DNA of 64,000 nt, taken from contig JACVCH010000009.1 in NCBI GenBank assembly GCA_016742175.1, positions 158,040 to 222,039 of the forward strand, in the 5' to 3' direction. Under the pieces are notes generated by a model. That model was given only the letters and a program-made list of their open reading frames with translations. It was not told where the DNA came from and did no database searches. Source of the stretch: Rhizobiaceae bacterium. GTDB lineage: Bacteria; Pseudomonadota; Alphaproteobacteria; Rhizobiales; Rhizobiaceae. The translations under genes and the position numbers were made by a program. Positions within the stretch are counted from its first letter, which is position 1; the number at the start of each line of letters is the position of its first letter. Of this stretch, positions 27,894 through 37,055 are shown in pieces.

Positions 27894-30779
27894 TTGGGGC
27901 GTTTCAAGGCCAGCGCGATCCTGCTTTTCCTGGCGGCGCTGATGGCGTTCGCCACGGGACCGGCCCGCGCGCTCGACCCGGTCGCCATCACCGGCAACGA
28001 ACCGGCCATCGAACTGACCGGCCGCATCGACCTCTACCGCAACCAGGGTTCCAGCTTCCAGGTCTCCACCGCGCCCGGCACCGACGGCATCGTGCGCCGC
28101 ATCGAGGTCGACGCGAACGACGAGCGCTCATCGGGCGACTGGGCGGTGTTCTCGATCTCCAACCCGACGGACCGCCAGATCGACCGTCTGATCGTCGCGC
28201 CGCATTTCCGGCTGGTCGATTCCGGCATGATCTGGCCCGACCTCGGCTCGAGCCGCATCGTCGCCATCACCCCGTCGGAGGGCTTCGCGCTCGACCGGCA
28301 GGCCGCGCCCGACGCCGACGTCTTCCTCGTCACGCTCAATCCGGGCTCGATTGTCACCTTCGTCGCCGAACTCGCCTCGCCCGACCTGCCGCAATTGCGC
28401 CTTTGGGAGCCGGAAGCCTACAAGGACAACGTCAATTCCTACACGCTCTTCCGCGGTATCGTCATCGGCATCGCCGGCCTTCTGGCGCTGTTCCTGACCA
28501 TCCTCTTCGTCGTCAAGGGCACCTCGCTCTTTCCCGCCACCGCGGCGCTCGCCTGGTCCGTCCTGGCCTATATCTCGATCGATTTTGGCTTCCTGACCCG
28601 CGTCATCGAGATCACCCCCGGCAACGAGCAGATCTGGCGCGCCGGCGCCGAGGTGTCGCTCGCCACGACGATGGTCGTCTTCCTCTTCGCCTACCTGAAC
28701 CTCAACCGCTGGCACTGGCATTTCAGCTACGCCGCGCTCGCCTGGGTGTTCGGCCTCCTGATGATCGCCGGCGTCGCGACCTTCGACCCGGCCATCGCGT
28801 CGGGCATCGCACGGCTGTCCTTCGCCGTCACCGCCGTCGCCGGCCTCGGCCTCATCGGCTATTTCGCCGTCCAGGGCTATGACCGCGCGGTGATGCTGAT
28901 CCCGAGCTGGCTGATGATCCTCGCCTGGCTCGCCGCGGCCTACATGGCGGTGACCGGCGGCATCGACAACGACATTATCCAGCCCGCGCTCGGCGGCGGC
29001 CTCGTCCTCGTCGTGCTCCTCATCGGCTTCACCGTCATGCAGCACGCCTTTGCCGGCGGCGGCATGCAGCAGGGCCTCTTCAGCGACCTCGAACGCCGGG
29101 CGCTCGCCGTCACCGGCGCCGGCGACACGGTGTGGGACTGGGACGTGGCACGCGACAAGATCGTCACCCGCCCCGACGTCGCCCGCCAACTCGGGCTCGA
29201 AGCCAACAGCCTCCACGGCCCGGCGCGCAACTGGCTGCCCGCGCTCCACACCGAGGACCGCGACACGTTCCGCACCCTGCTCGACGTCATCCTGGAGCAC
29301 CGCCGTGGGCGCATCAGCCAGGCCTTCCGCCTGCGCGGCGCCGACGGCCATTTCCACTGGTTCACGCTGAAGGCGCGGCCGGTGATCGGCTCGGACGGCG
29401 AGATTTTGCGCTGCGTCGGCACCATGGTCGACACGACCGAGCAGAAGAAGGCCGAGGAACGCCTGCTGCACGATGCCGTCCACGACAATCTGACCGGCCT
29501 GCCCAACCGGCAGATCTTCGTCAGCCGGCTCGACGCGCTGCTCTCCGTCGCCAAGTCCGAGGACGCGATCCGCCCGTCGGTCTTCGTCATCGACATCGAC
29601 CGGTTCAAGCAGGTCAATGACAGCCTCGGCATCTCGGCCGGCGACACGATCCTCTTGACCGTCGCGCGGCGCCTTCACCGCATCCTGAAGCCGAAGGACA
29701 GCCTCTCGCGCATCGCCGGCGACCAGTTCGCGCTGATGCTCGTCTCCGAACAGGACCCGGTGCGCGTCGCCGCCATCGCCGAGGCCGTGCGCGACGCGAT
29801 CAGCGCGCCGATCACCTTCGCCCGGCGCGAGATCGTGCTGACCGCCTCGATCGGTCTCGTCTCCTGGACGATCAACACGACCAACGCGGCCGACATGCTG
29901 AAGGACGCCGAGCTTGCCATGCACCAGGCCAAGCGCTTCGGCGGCGACCGCATCGAGCCCTTCCGCCCGGCCTTCCGCACCGGCGGCAGCGACCGGCTGC
30001 AGATCGAATCCGACATGCGCCGCGCCGTCGAGCGCGGCGAGATGCAGCTTGCCTACCAGCCGATCATCCGGCTCGAAAACGGCACCATCGCCGGCTTCGA
30101 GGCGCTGATGCGCTGGGAGCACCCGCGCCGCGGCGCCATCCCGCCCGGCGAGTTCATTCCCATCGCCGAAAGCTGCGGCCTCATCGTCCAGCTCGGCCAG
30201 TTCGCCATGCAGAAGGCGGCGGACGATCTGCACCATTGGCTGCAGCTTGCCGGCGACCTGCCACTCTTCGTCTCGGTGAACCTGTCGAGCCGCCAGCTCC
30301 TGCGCCGAGACCTCGTCTCCGACGTGCGCTCCGTCGTCGCCCGCGCCGCGATCAAGCCGCGCAACTTCCGGCTGGAGCTGACCGAGTCGCTGGTGATGGA
30401 CAATCCCGAGCAGGCCTCGCACGTCCTCGCCAAATTGCGCCAGATCGGCATCGGCCTCTCGCTCGACGATTTCGGCACCGGCTACTCCTCGCTCGCCTAC
30501 CTCACCCGCTTCCCCTTCGACACGATCAAGATCGACCGCAGCTTCGTCGAGGATGCGAGCCCCAAGCGCCTCGTCCTCCTGCGCTCCATGATCAGCATGG
30601 CGCACGAACTCGGCCTCTCGGTCGTCGCCGAAGGCGTCACGCAGGACAGCGACGCGGAGGAACTGCGCGAATTCGGCTGCGAATACGTCCAGAGCTTCGC
30701 CTTCGGCCAGCCGATGTCGGCCGGCGAGATCATGCGCATGCTGAAGGAAAAGCCGGCTCCGGCGGCGGCGGCGGAGTAG
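27894..30779 (+). CDS. Membrane sensor with PAS, degenerate GGDEF and EAL domains
   Basis: 961 residues. A TTG at 27894 starts a signal peptide (ending near GPARA) followed by a ~150-residue periplasmic sensor, about seven membrane helices (180-400), a PAS domain (~405-520, AGDTVWDWDVARDKIV and FHWFTLKARPVIG), a GGDEF domain (~521-690) and an EAL domain (~705-950). The cyclase signature reads AGDQF at 608-612 instead of GGDEF, so it is probably not a cyclase. The EAL site is intact: FEALMRW (Glu736), VNLSSRQL, DDFGTGYSS and KIDRSFV. It is therefore likely a c-di-GMP phosphodiesterase responding to an extracellular signal. Starts 3 bases after the GNAT stop. Confidence 0.95.
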   Translation: MGRFKASAILLFLAALMAFATGPARALDPVAITGNEPAIELTGRIDLYRNQGSSFQVSTAPGTDGIVRRIEVDANDERSSGDWAVFSISNPTDRQIDRLIVAPHFRLVDSGMIWPDLGSSRIVAITPSEGFALDRQAAPDADVFLVTLNPGSIVTFVAELASPDLPQLRLWEPEAYKDNVNSYTLFRGIVIGIAGLLALFLTILFVVKGTSLFPATAALAWSVLAYISIDFGFLTRVIEITPGNEQIWRAGAEVSLATTMVVFLFAYLNLNRWHWHFSYAALAWVFGLLMIAGVATFDPAIASGIARLSFAVTAVAGLGLIGYFAVQGYDRAVMLIPSWLMILAWLAAAYMAVTGGIDNDIIQPALGGGLVLVVLLIGFTVMQHAFAGGGMQQGLFSDLERRALAVTGAGDTVWDWDVARDKIVTRPDVARQLGLEANSLHGPARNWLPALHTEDRDTFRTLLDVILEHRRGRISQAFRLRGADGHFHWFTLKARPVIGSDGEILRCVGTMVDTTEQKKAEERLLHDAVHDNLTGLPNRQIFVSRLDALLSVAKSEDAIRPSVFVIDIDRFKQVNDSLGISAGDTILLTVARRLHRILKPKDSLSRIAGDQFALMLVSEQDPVRVAAIAEAVRDAISAPITFARREIVLTASIGLVSWTINTTNAADMLKDAELAMHQAKRFGGDRIEPFRPAFRTGGSDRLQIESDMRRAVERGEMQLAYQPIIRLENGTIAGFEALMRWEHPRRGAIPPGEFIPIAESCGLIVQLGQFAMQKAADDLHHWLQLAGDLPLFVSVNLSSRQLLRRDLVSDVRSVVARAAIKPRNFRLELTESLVMDNPEQASHVLAKLRQIGIGLSLDDFGTGYSSLAYLTRFPFDTIKIDRSFVEDASPKRLVLLRSMISMAHELGLSVVAEGVTQDSDAEELREFGCEYVQSFAFGQPMSAGEIMRMLKEKPAPAAAAE

Positions 30780-30801
30780 GGGCGTCGGGTCTGCCGGGCC
30801 C

Positions 30802-31602
30802 TTACAGTCCCGACGTCAACCCCGGCAGTTCCGCCAGAAACGCGTCCCGCGCCCGCAACCCGCTCGGCCCGTCCGTGCGCTGCTCGTCCTGATTCAGTCT
30901 GGCGAAGATCACGGTGCGCTCGCCCTTCGTCGCCCAGCCGACATACCAGCCCCAGGCGCGCGCCCGGTCGAAGCTGCGGTCGGCGCGGCGCGGATAGGCG
31001 GAGCCGGTCTTGCCCTTCACCGACCATTCGCCCGCCGAATGCCCCTCGACGATCGCGACGGTCATCTCCATCGCGGAAGCCGACACCGGCAGCGTCCGGT
31101 TCACCAAACCATGGAGAAACCGGACCTGCTCGACCGGCGAGACCTGGAGCGACGAGGCGATCCAGGCGCGCTCCAGCCCGTTGTCGTGCCCTGGATCGCC
31201 GGAGAAATCGGCGTTTCCGTAGCCCCACGCATCGGCGAAGGCCGACAACCGCTCCGCACCGAGCGCCTGCGTGATCTGCTGCGAATACCAGACGACGGAA
31301 TGGCGCATCCACGCCGCCGGGTCGGTCGGCCGGCGCCATTCGGCGATCCAGTCCGGATAGCCTTCCTTGAAGTCCAGCACCGGCGCGTCGGGCGCCGTCA
31401 GGAAGCCGGCCTCGAAGCCCATCACCGCCAGCGGCACCTTGAAGGTCGAGGCGGGCGTGGCGCGCGAGCGGCAATCGCCGCGCTCCATCAGGATTTCGCC
31501 GCTCTTGCCGTCGGCGATCAGCGTGCAGATTTCCGCTGCCTTCGCAGCCGGGACCGCCGCGAAGATCGCGGCGGTAGCGAGCAGCATCGCGAACCGCGTC
31601 AT
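30802..31602 (-). CDS. Class D (OXA-type) beta-lactamase family protein
   Basis: 266 residues with a signal peptide ending near AAKA. Active-site elements are all present: Ser52-Thr-Phe-Lys55, Ser102-Val-Val104, Tyr128-Gly-Asn130, AWIASSLQVSP, and Lys198-Thr-Gly200, followed by WGWYVGWATKG. This is the complete class D set, so a penicillin-hydrolysing periplasmic enzyme is expected, though chromosomal relatives in soil and marine bacteria are often weakly active. ATG 31602 is preceded by GAGGATTGAGG and lies four bases after the HAD gene stop, so both are co-transcribed. Confidence 0.93.
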   Translation of the reverse strand: MTRFAMLLATAAIFAAVPAAKAAEICTLIADGKSGEILMERGDCRSRATPASTFKVPLAVMGFEAGFLTAPDAPVLDFKEGYPDWIAEWRRPTDPAAWMRHSVVWYSQQITQALGAERLSAFADAWGYGNADFSGDPGHDNGLERAWIASSLQVSPVEQVRFLHGLVNRTLPVSASAMEMTVAIVEGHSAGEWSVKGKTGSAYPRRADRSFDRARAWGWYVGWATKGERTVIFARLNQDEQRTDGPSGLRARDAFLAELPGLTSGL

Positions 31603-31606
31603 AGCC

Positions 31607-32293
31607 TCAATCCTCCGACCAGGCGCTGAGCGCGGCGAGCGTCGCCGGCAAATCCGCATGGCGGCGGATGACGGTTTCGGCGCCGGCCTCGGTCAGCATG
31701 TCGGCATGGCCCGGATGCGTGTGCGAGGCGCCGGTAAAGCCGATCACCCGCATGCCGGCGAGCCGCGCGCCCTGGATGCCGTGGATGGAATCCTCGATGA
31801 CGAAGGTCTTTGCCGGATCGGCGCCGAGCGTTTCGGCGGCGTGCAGGAAGACGTCCGGCGCGGGCTTCGGCTTCTTCGAGGGCGTGTCGAGCGAGGAGAA
31901 GACGACGCCGTCGAAGAACGGCTTCAGCCGCACTTTGGTCAGCATCATGTCGAGCCGGGCGGTGCTCGAATTGGAGCAGATGGCGCGCTTGCCGGTCACC
32001 GAGGCGACCGCCTCGTGGACTCCCCCGATCGGCTTGACCTCGGCCTTCAGCCGCTGGTCGACGCGCTTTTCCACTTCATCCAGCATCGAGATCTGGAACG
32101 GGATCGCGGCTTCGCGCTCGATCCGCAGCATGATCTCGCGGAAGGTGAGCCCGGCATAGGATTCGGCCAGTTCCTCGGCGCTGATCTCGTAACCGGCGGC
32201 CGACAGGATTTCGGCCTCGACGCGCGCGGCGATGATCTCCGAATCGACGAGCACGCCGTCGCAATCGAAAATGACGAGTTCGGGGGAGGCCAT
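31607..32293 (-). CDS. HAD family hydrolase, phosphoglycolate-phosphatase-like
   Basis: 228 residues. HAD motif I FDCDGVLVDSE, motif II SNSS region (AICSNSSTARLDMML), motif III Lys in SKKPKPAPDVFLHAA and motif IV FVIEDSIHGIQGARLAGM are present with a helical cap (residues 16-80). A phosphatase or phosphomutase acting on a small sugar phosphate is likely. ATG 32293 (MASPELVIFDCDG) is chosen. Upstream partner of the beta-lactamase gene. Confidence 0.92.
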   Translation of the reverse strand: MASPELVIFDCDGVLVDSEIIAARVEAEILSAAGYEISAEELAESYAGLTFREIMLRIEREAAIPFQISMLDEVEKRVDQRLKAEVKPIGGVHEAVASVTGKRAICSNSSTARLDMMLTKVRLKPFFDGVVFSSLDTPSKKPKPAPDVFLHAAETLGADPAKTFVIEDSIHGIQGARLAGMRVIGFTGASHTHPGHADMLTEAGAETVIRRHADLPATLAALSAWSED

Positions 32294-32397
32294 GGCAGAT
32301 CCAGTCGAAAAGGAAGGTGCCCGCCTCCTACACGACGATGGGCGAGGGGGCAATTCGCCAGCCTTCACGCGATGTTAACGGTGATCGGTAACCATAA

Positions 32398-33573
<1,176 letters not shown>

Positions 33574-33617
33574 GTCACCGGCCTCGCATCCGCTCGGCGT
33601 CATCTCCCGCCAAGGGC

Positions 33618-33740
33618 GTCATCCCGGAAAATGCGCGACGCGAAGCGGCGTGGATTTATCCGGGACCCATGCCGTGACCTTCGACGCCACGGAATAGGTC
33701 CCGGCTCTCATCTCGCCTTGCTCGATTCGGCCGGGATGAC
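33618..33740 (-). repeat. R1 palindromic repeat, fourth copy (inverted)
   Basis: GTCATCCCGG at 33618 and GGCCGGGATGAC at 33740 bound a 123-bp unit that, read on the minus strand, follows the same order as the R1 copies at 8961-9615 (CGAGATGAGAGCCGGGACC, then CACGGCATGGGTCCCGGAT). It fills the space after ccrM. Non-coding. Confidence 0.85.
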
Positions 33741-33760
33741 CCCCCGTCAGTGAACGGCCT

Positions 33761-33822
33761 TCCAGCCTGGCAGCGTCTCCCAATGCCGTCACCCCTGTGC
33801 TTGTCACAGAGGTCCAGGCCTC
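33761..33822. repeat. R2 element, right half only
   Basis: Bases 33788-33822 are an R2 end of the ACCCC subtype with one mismatch in the hairpin (ACCCCTGTG with CACAGAGGT), preceded by the R2 interior (CCTGGCAG...CCCAATGCC). No left end is present; the R1 copy lies where it would be. The region 33574-33853 holds only these two repeats. Confidence 0.75.
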
Positions 33823-33853
33823 TCCAGTCCAAAATCAAAACCGATTCAATATC

Positions 33854-34462
33854 CTACAGAACGCCCAATCTCTTCAGGTCGTCCTTCAACGTCCCCGCAT
33901 CCGTAAACTGCACCGCCTGCCACCTCGCCGACTTCGCCCCTTCCACATTCTTCGCACTGTCGTCGATGAACAGCGTGTGCCGCGGGTTCAGCCCGAACGT
34001 CCGCGCATGCAGCTCGTAGATCTCCAGATCCGGCTTGATCAGCCTGCACTCGCCCGAAACCGTCACCCCGCGTGGCTTCCTCAAGAACGCAAACCGCTCC
34101 CTGGCCTCCGCGAATGTGTCGGTGGCGAAGTTGGTCAGCATGGTGACGTCGTGCCCGTCCTCGATCAGCGCTTCGAGGATGGCGACGCTGTCGTCATAGG
34201 CGTGCGGCACCATCCTGTGCCAGTTCTGTCGGAAGGCGCGGATGTTCGGCTCGTGGTCGGGGAAATCGGCGACCAGCAGTGCCTCGGCGTCCGGCCAGCT
34301 TCGGCCGCGATCCTGCTCGATGTTCCAGTCGCCGGTGGTCACCGTCTCGAGGAACCAGCGCCGGTCGTCGGCATCGGGAATGAGGTCGCGATAGGCGAGG
34401 TCGGGGTCGTAGTGGATCAGCACCCGGCCGATGTCGAAGACGATGTGGCGGATTTCGGTCAA
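33854..34462 (-). CDS. HAD-superfamily hydrolase (YihX/dehalogenase-like)
   Basis: 202 residues. HAD motif I reads FDIGRVLIHYDPD (Asp, with Gly-Arg in place of the more usual Gly-Gly/Asp-Gly), motif II MLTNFATDTF, motif III Lys in LIKPDLEIYELHA, motif IV LFIDDSAKNVEGAKS. The family acts on small phosphate esters or haloacids. The start is a TTG at 34462 overlapping the mutY stop as TTGA, so it is translated with mutY. Longer frames reach into mutY and are not used. Confidence 0.9.
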   Translation of the reverse strand: MTEIRHIVFDIGRVLIHYDPDLAYRDLIPDADDRRWFLETVTTGDWNIEQDRGRSWPDAEALLVADFPDHEPNIRAFRQNWHRMVPHAYDDSVAILEALIEDGHDVTMLTNFATDTFAEARERFAFLRKPRGVTVSGECRLIKPDLEIYELHARTFGLNPRHTLFIDDSAKNVEGAKSARWQAVQFTDAGTLKDDLKRLGVL

Positions 34463-35583
34463 CGCGATTTTTCCTTCGCTCTGGCTTTCGTCGAACCGGG
34501 TATGGCAGCTTCGATTGCCTTCTTCATGACAGTGGGAAGCGCTTCCGTGTGGATATCTTCGAGCCGCGCCCACCAGCCGCCGTTTTCGACGGGATTCTCG
34601 GTGATTTCGGCGCGAAAGACGGTCAGTTCCAGCGCGAAATGGGTGAAGACGTGGCTGATCGAGCCCGAATTCTCCCATTTCGCCGCAAAGGGTGCGGCGC
34701 TGGGGACAAGTTCGCCGTCGGTGCGCGAGTTCCAGCCCGTCGACGGCACTTCGGCCATGCCGCCGAGGAGACCCTTCGCCTCGCGCTTTCTCAGGAAGAC
34801 CGCCCCGTCATGGATCGCGACGAACGCCGCCCCGCGCCGCAACGGCTTCTCCGCCTTCGCGGCCTTGACCGGATAGTGCTCCGGGTCGCCCTGGCGCAGG
34901 GCGAGGCACTCGTCGTTGACCGGGCACATCAGGCATTTCGGGCGGCGCGGGGTGCAGATCGTCGCGCCGAGGTCCATCGTCGCCTGCGCGAAGTCGCCGG
35001 GCCGATTCAGAGGCACAGCAAGCGCGACCAAGTCCTTGATTTCGCTCTTGGCTTTCGGCAGCGGCGTCGCGATGGCGGCGAGGCGAGTGAAGACGCGCTC
35101 GACATTGCCGTCGACCACTGCGGCAGGCCGGTCGAAGGCGATGGCGGCTATGGCCGCGGCGGTGTAGGGGCCGATTCCGGGCAGGGCAAGCAGGCCGGTT
35201 TCGGTATCTGGAAATGAACCTGCATGAGCATTTTCAACGACTTCCGCGCAGGCCTTCAAATTGCGCGCGCGCGAATAGTAGCCGAGCCCGGCCCAGGCCT
35301 TCATGATGTCGTCGTTGTCGGCTTGGGCGAGATCGGAGACGGTTGGCCAGCGCTCGATGAACTTTAGAAAATAAGGCTTTACCGCCTCGACGGTCGTCTG
35401 CTGGAGCATGATTTCCGAGAGCCAGACACGGTAGGGATCGGCGCGCAATCCGGCGGCCAGATCACGCGGCGGGATGCGCCAGGGCAGGTCGCGGTGGTGC
35501 TTGTCGTACCAGGCGAGAAGCGCCGTCGAGACACGTTTTCCGCGCTCGCCGTCGAACCATGTCCCGTCGCCCGATGGCGCCAT
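34459..35583 (-). CDS. mutY: A/G-specific adenine glycosylase
   Basis: 374 residues. Helix-hairpin-helix LPGIGPYTAAAIAAIAF, VVDGNVERVFTRL with the catalytic Asp, and four Cys for the [4Fe-4S] cluster (CTPRRPKCLMCPVNDEC; spacing 6-2-5) are present, plus a C-terminal NUDIX-like domain that recognises 8-oxoguanine. MutY removes adenine mispaired with 8-oxoG. Divergent from the dciA-like gene across 55 bases. Confidence 0.97.
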   Translation of the reverse strand: MAPSGDGTWFDGERGKRVSTALLAWYDKHHRDLPWRIPPRDLAAGLRADPYRVWLSEIMLQQTTVEAVKPYFLKFIERWPTVSDLAQADNDDIMKAWAGLGYYSRARNLKACAEVVENAHAGSFPDTETGLLALPGIGPYTAAAIAAIAFDRPAAVVDGNVERVFTRLAAIATPLPKAKSEIKDLVALAVPLNRPGDFAQATMDLGATICTPRRPKCLMCPVNDECLALRQGDPEHYPVKAAKAEKPLRRGAAFVAIHDGAVFLRKREAKGLLGGMAEVPSTGWNSRTDGELVPSAAPFAAKWENSGSISHVFTHFALELTVFRAEITENPVENGGWWARLEDIHTEALPTVMKKAIEAAIPGSTKARAKEKSR

Positions 35584-35638
35584 TCTTCCGTTCCTGATAG
35601 GAGTTTGCCGAGACCCAAGCGCATAAAGGATTTACCCG

Positions 35639-36148
35639 ATGGCAGGCAAACCAAAAGGGCCGTGGGGCGCCCAGCCGGTTGCCGACCTGGCGACCCGCAT
35701 ACTCGATCCGGTCTTGAAAAAGCGCGCCGGCATTTCGGTCGCGCTGATCCAGTCCTGGGAGGAGATCGTCGGCGAGCGCATTGCTTCTGCCTCGCGGCCG
35801 GAGAAGATCGTCTGGCCGCGCCGGATGAGCGAGGACGACCCGTTCGAGCCGGCCACTCTGATCGTCGCCTGCGAGGGCATGGCCGCGCTGGCGCTGCAGC
35901 ACGAGACGGGGGAGGTGATCGCCCGCGTCAACGGCTTCCTCGGCTTTTCCGCCGTCGGGCGGATCAGGATATTGCAGAAGCCGGTCACCATCGATCCGCC
36001 GCGCCGCCCGCGCGGTCCGGCGAAGCTCGACGGGCGCCAGGAAGCGCATCTGAAGAGCGTGACGGCGAAGATCGAGGATGACGGCCTGCGCGCGTCGCTC
36101 GAACGGCTCGGCGCCGAGGTGATCGGCGCGAAACGTCGCAGCGCTTGA
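35639..36148 (+). CDS. DciA-like DUF721 protein
   Basis: 169 residues. WEEIVGERIASASRPEKI near residue 40 and LIVACEGMAALALQHETGEVIARVNGFLG are the DUF721 core. DciA proteins load the replicative helicase DnaB where DnaC is absent, as in alphaproteobacteria; this role is inferred from the family. The C-terminal third is a basic linker with RRPRGPAKLDGRQ. Located between mutY and the DsbA-like gene as in relatives. Confidence 0.9.
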   Translation: MAGKPKGPWGAQPVADLATRILDPVLKKRAGISVALIQSWEEIVGERIASASRPEKIVWPRRMSEDDPFEPATLIVACEGMAALALQHETGEVIARVNGFLGFSAVGRIRILQKPVTIDPPRRPRGPAKLDGRQEAHLKSVTAKIEDDGLRASLERLGAEVIGAKRRSA

Positions 36149-36284
36149 AACGCAACCGCCGAAGTCGCACCTTTGTGAACACAGTGTCGCGCTTTGGCGG
36201 TAGGAAAGGGACGATCCTTGCCGTATTCGCTCATTAGAGGGATGGAATACAGGCAACACTAAAACTGGACGCAAGGTGATTCGA

Positions 36285-36995
36285 ATGGCCTCTTACTTGT
36301 CGCGCAGACATATCCTGACCTCGCTCGTGGCGCTGCCCGCAGCAACCCTCGCGCTCTCGGCATGCAGCGACAGTGGCAACGCAAACAGCACGGCCGCGGC
36401 CGCGACCACCGACCCGGTGACGACGGGCGCGACCGCGCCGAACCCGCAGGGCACGGTCGACATGGAAGCGCTGCTCGAGCCGGGCACGCTGGAAGACAAG
36501 GTGATGGGCGAGGCCGACGCGCCGGTGACGATCGTCGAATACGCATCGATGACCTGCGGCCATTGCGGCAACTTCCACAACAACACGCTGCCGGCGATCA
36601 AGGAAAAGTACATCGACACGGGCAAGGCGCGGCTCATCATGCGCGAATTCCCGTTCGACCCGCGCGCCGAGGCCGGCGCGATGCTGGCACGCTGCGCCGA
36701 CGACAACTATTTCGCCATGTCGGATGTGCTCTTCAAGCAGCAGAACAGCTGGGTTCCGGTCGACAACGCGCGCGAAGCCCTGCTCAAGATCGCGCGTCTC
36801 GGCGGCTTTACACAGGAATCCTTCGAGGCTTGCTTGACGGATCAGGCGCTTCTCGATGAAATCCGTGCGGTAAGGGCTCGCGGCCAGAACGATTTCGGTG
36901 TCGAGGCGACGCCGACTTTCTTCATCAACGGCAACAAGTATTCGGGAGCACTGTCGGTTGACGAAATGTCGGCCATCATCGACTCGATGCTCTGA
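36285..36995 (+). CDS. DsbA-family thioredoxin-fold lipoprotein
   Basis: 236 residues. The N-terminus has SRRHIL, a Tat-like motif, and the lipobox LSAC (Cys27). After a low-complexity linker (~30-60) comes a DsbA-type thioredoxin domain with active site Cys-Gly-His-Cys (SMTCGHCGNFH) and a cis-Pro in EATPTFFINGN. It should oxidise or isomerise disulfides in the periplasm while membrane-anchored. ATG 36285 has GCAAGGTG in front; a GTG at 36276 is a weaker option. It precedes smc as in other Hyphomicrobiales. Confidence 0.93.
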   Translation: MASYLSRRHILTSLVALPAATLALSACSDSGNANSTAAAATTDPVTTGATAPNPQGTVDMEALLEPGTLEDKVMGEADAPVTIVEYASMTCGHCGNFHNNTLPAIKEKYIDTGKARLIMREFPFDPRAEAGAMLARCADDNYFAMSDVLFKQQNSWVPVDNAREALLKIARLGGFTQESFEACLTDQALLDEIRAVRARGQNDFGVEATPTFFINGNKYSGALSVDEMSAIIDSML

Positions 36996-37055
36996 CGTCC
37001 ACATCGTAAATGCCGGGCGTGGCAAAGCCGCGCCCGGATTTCCGGCAACGCGCTG

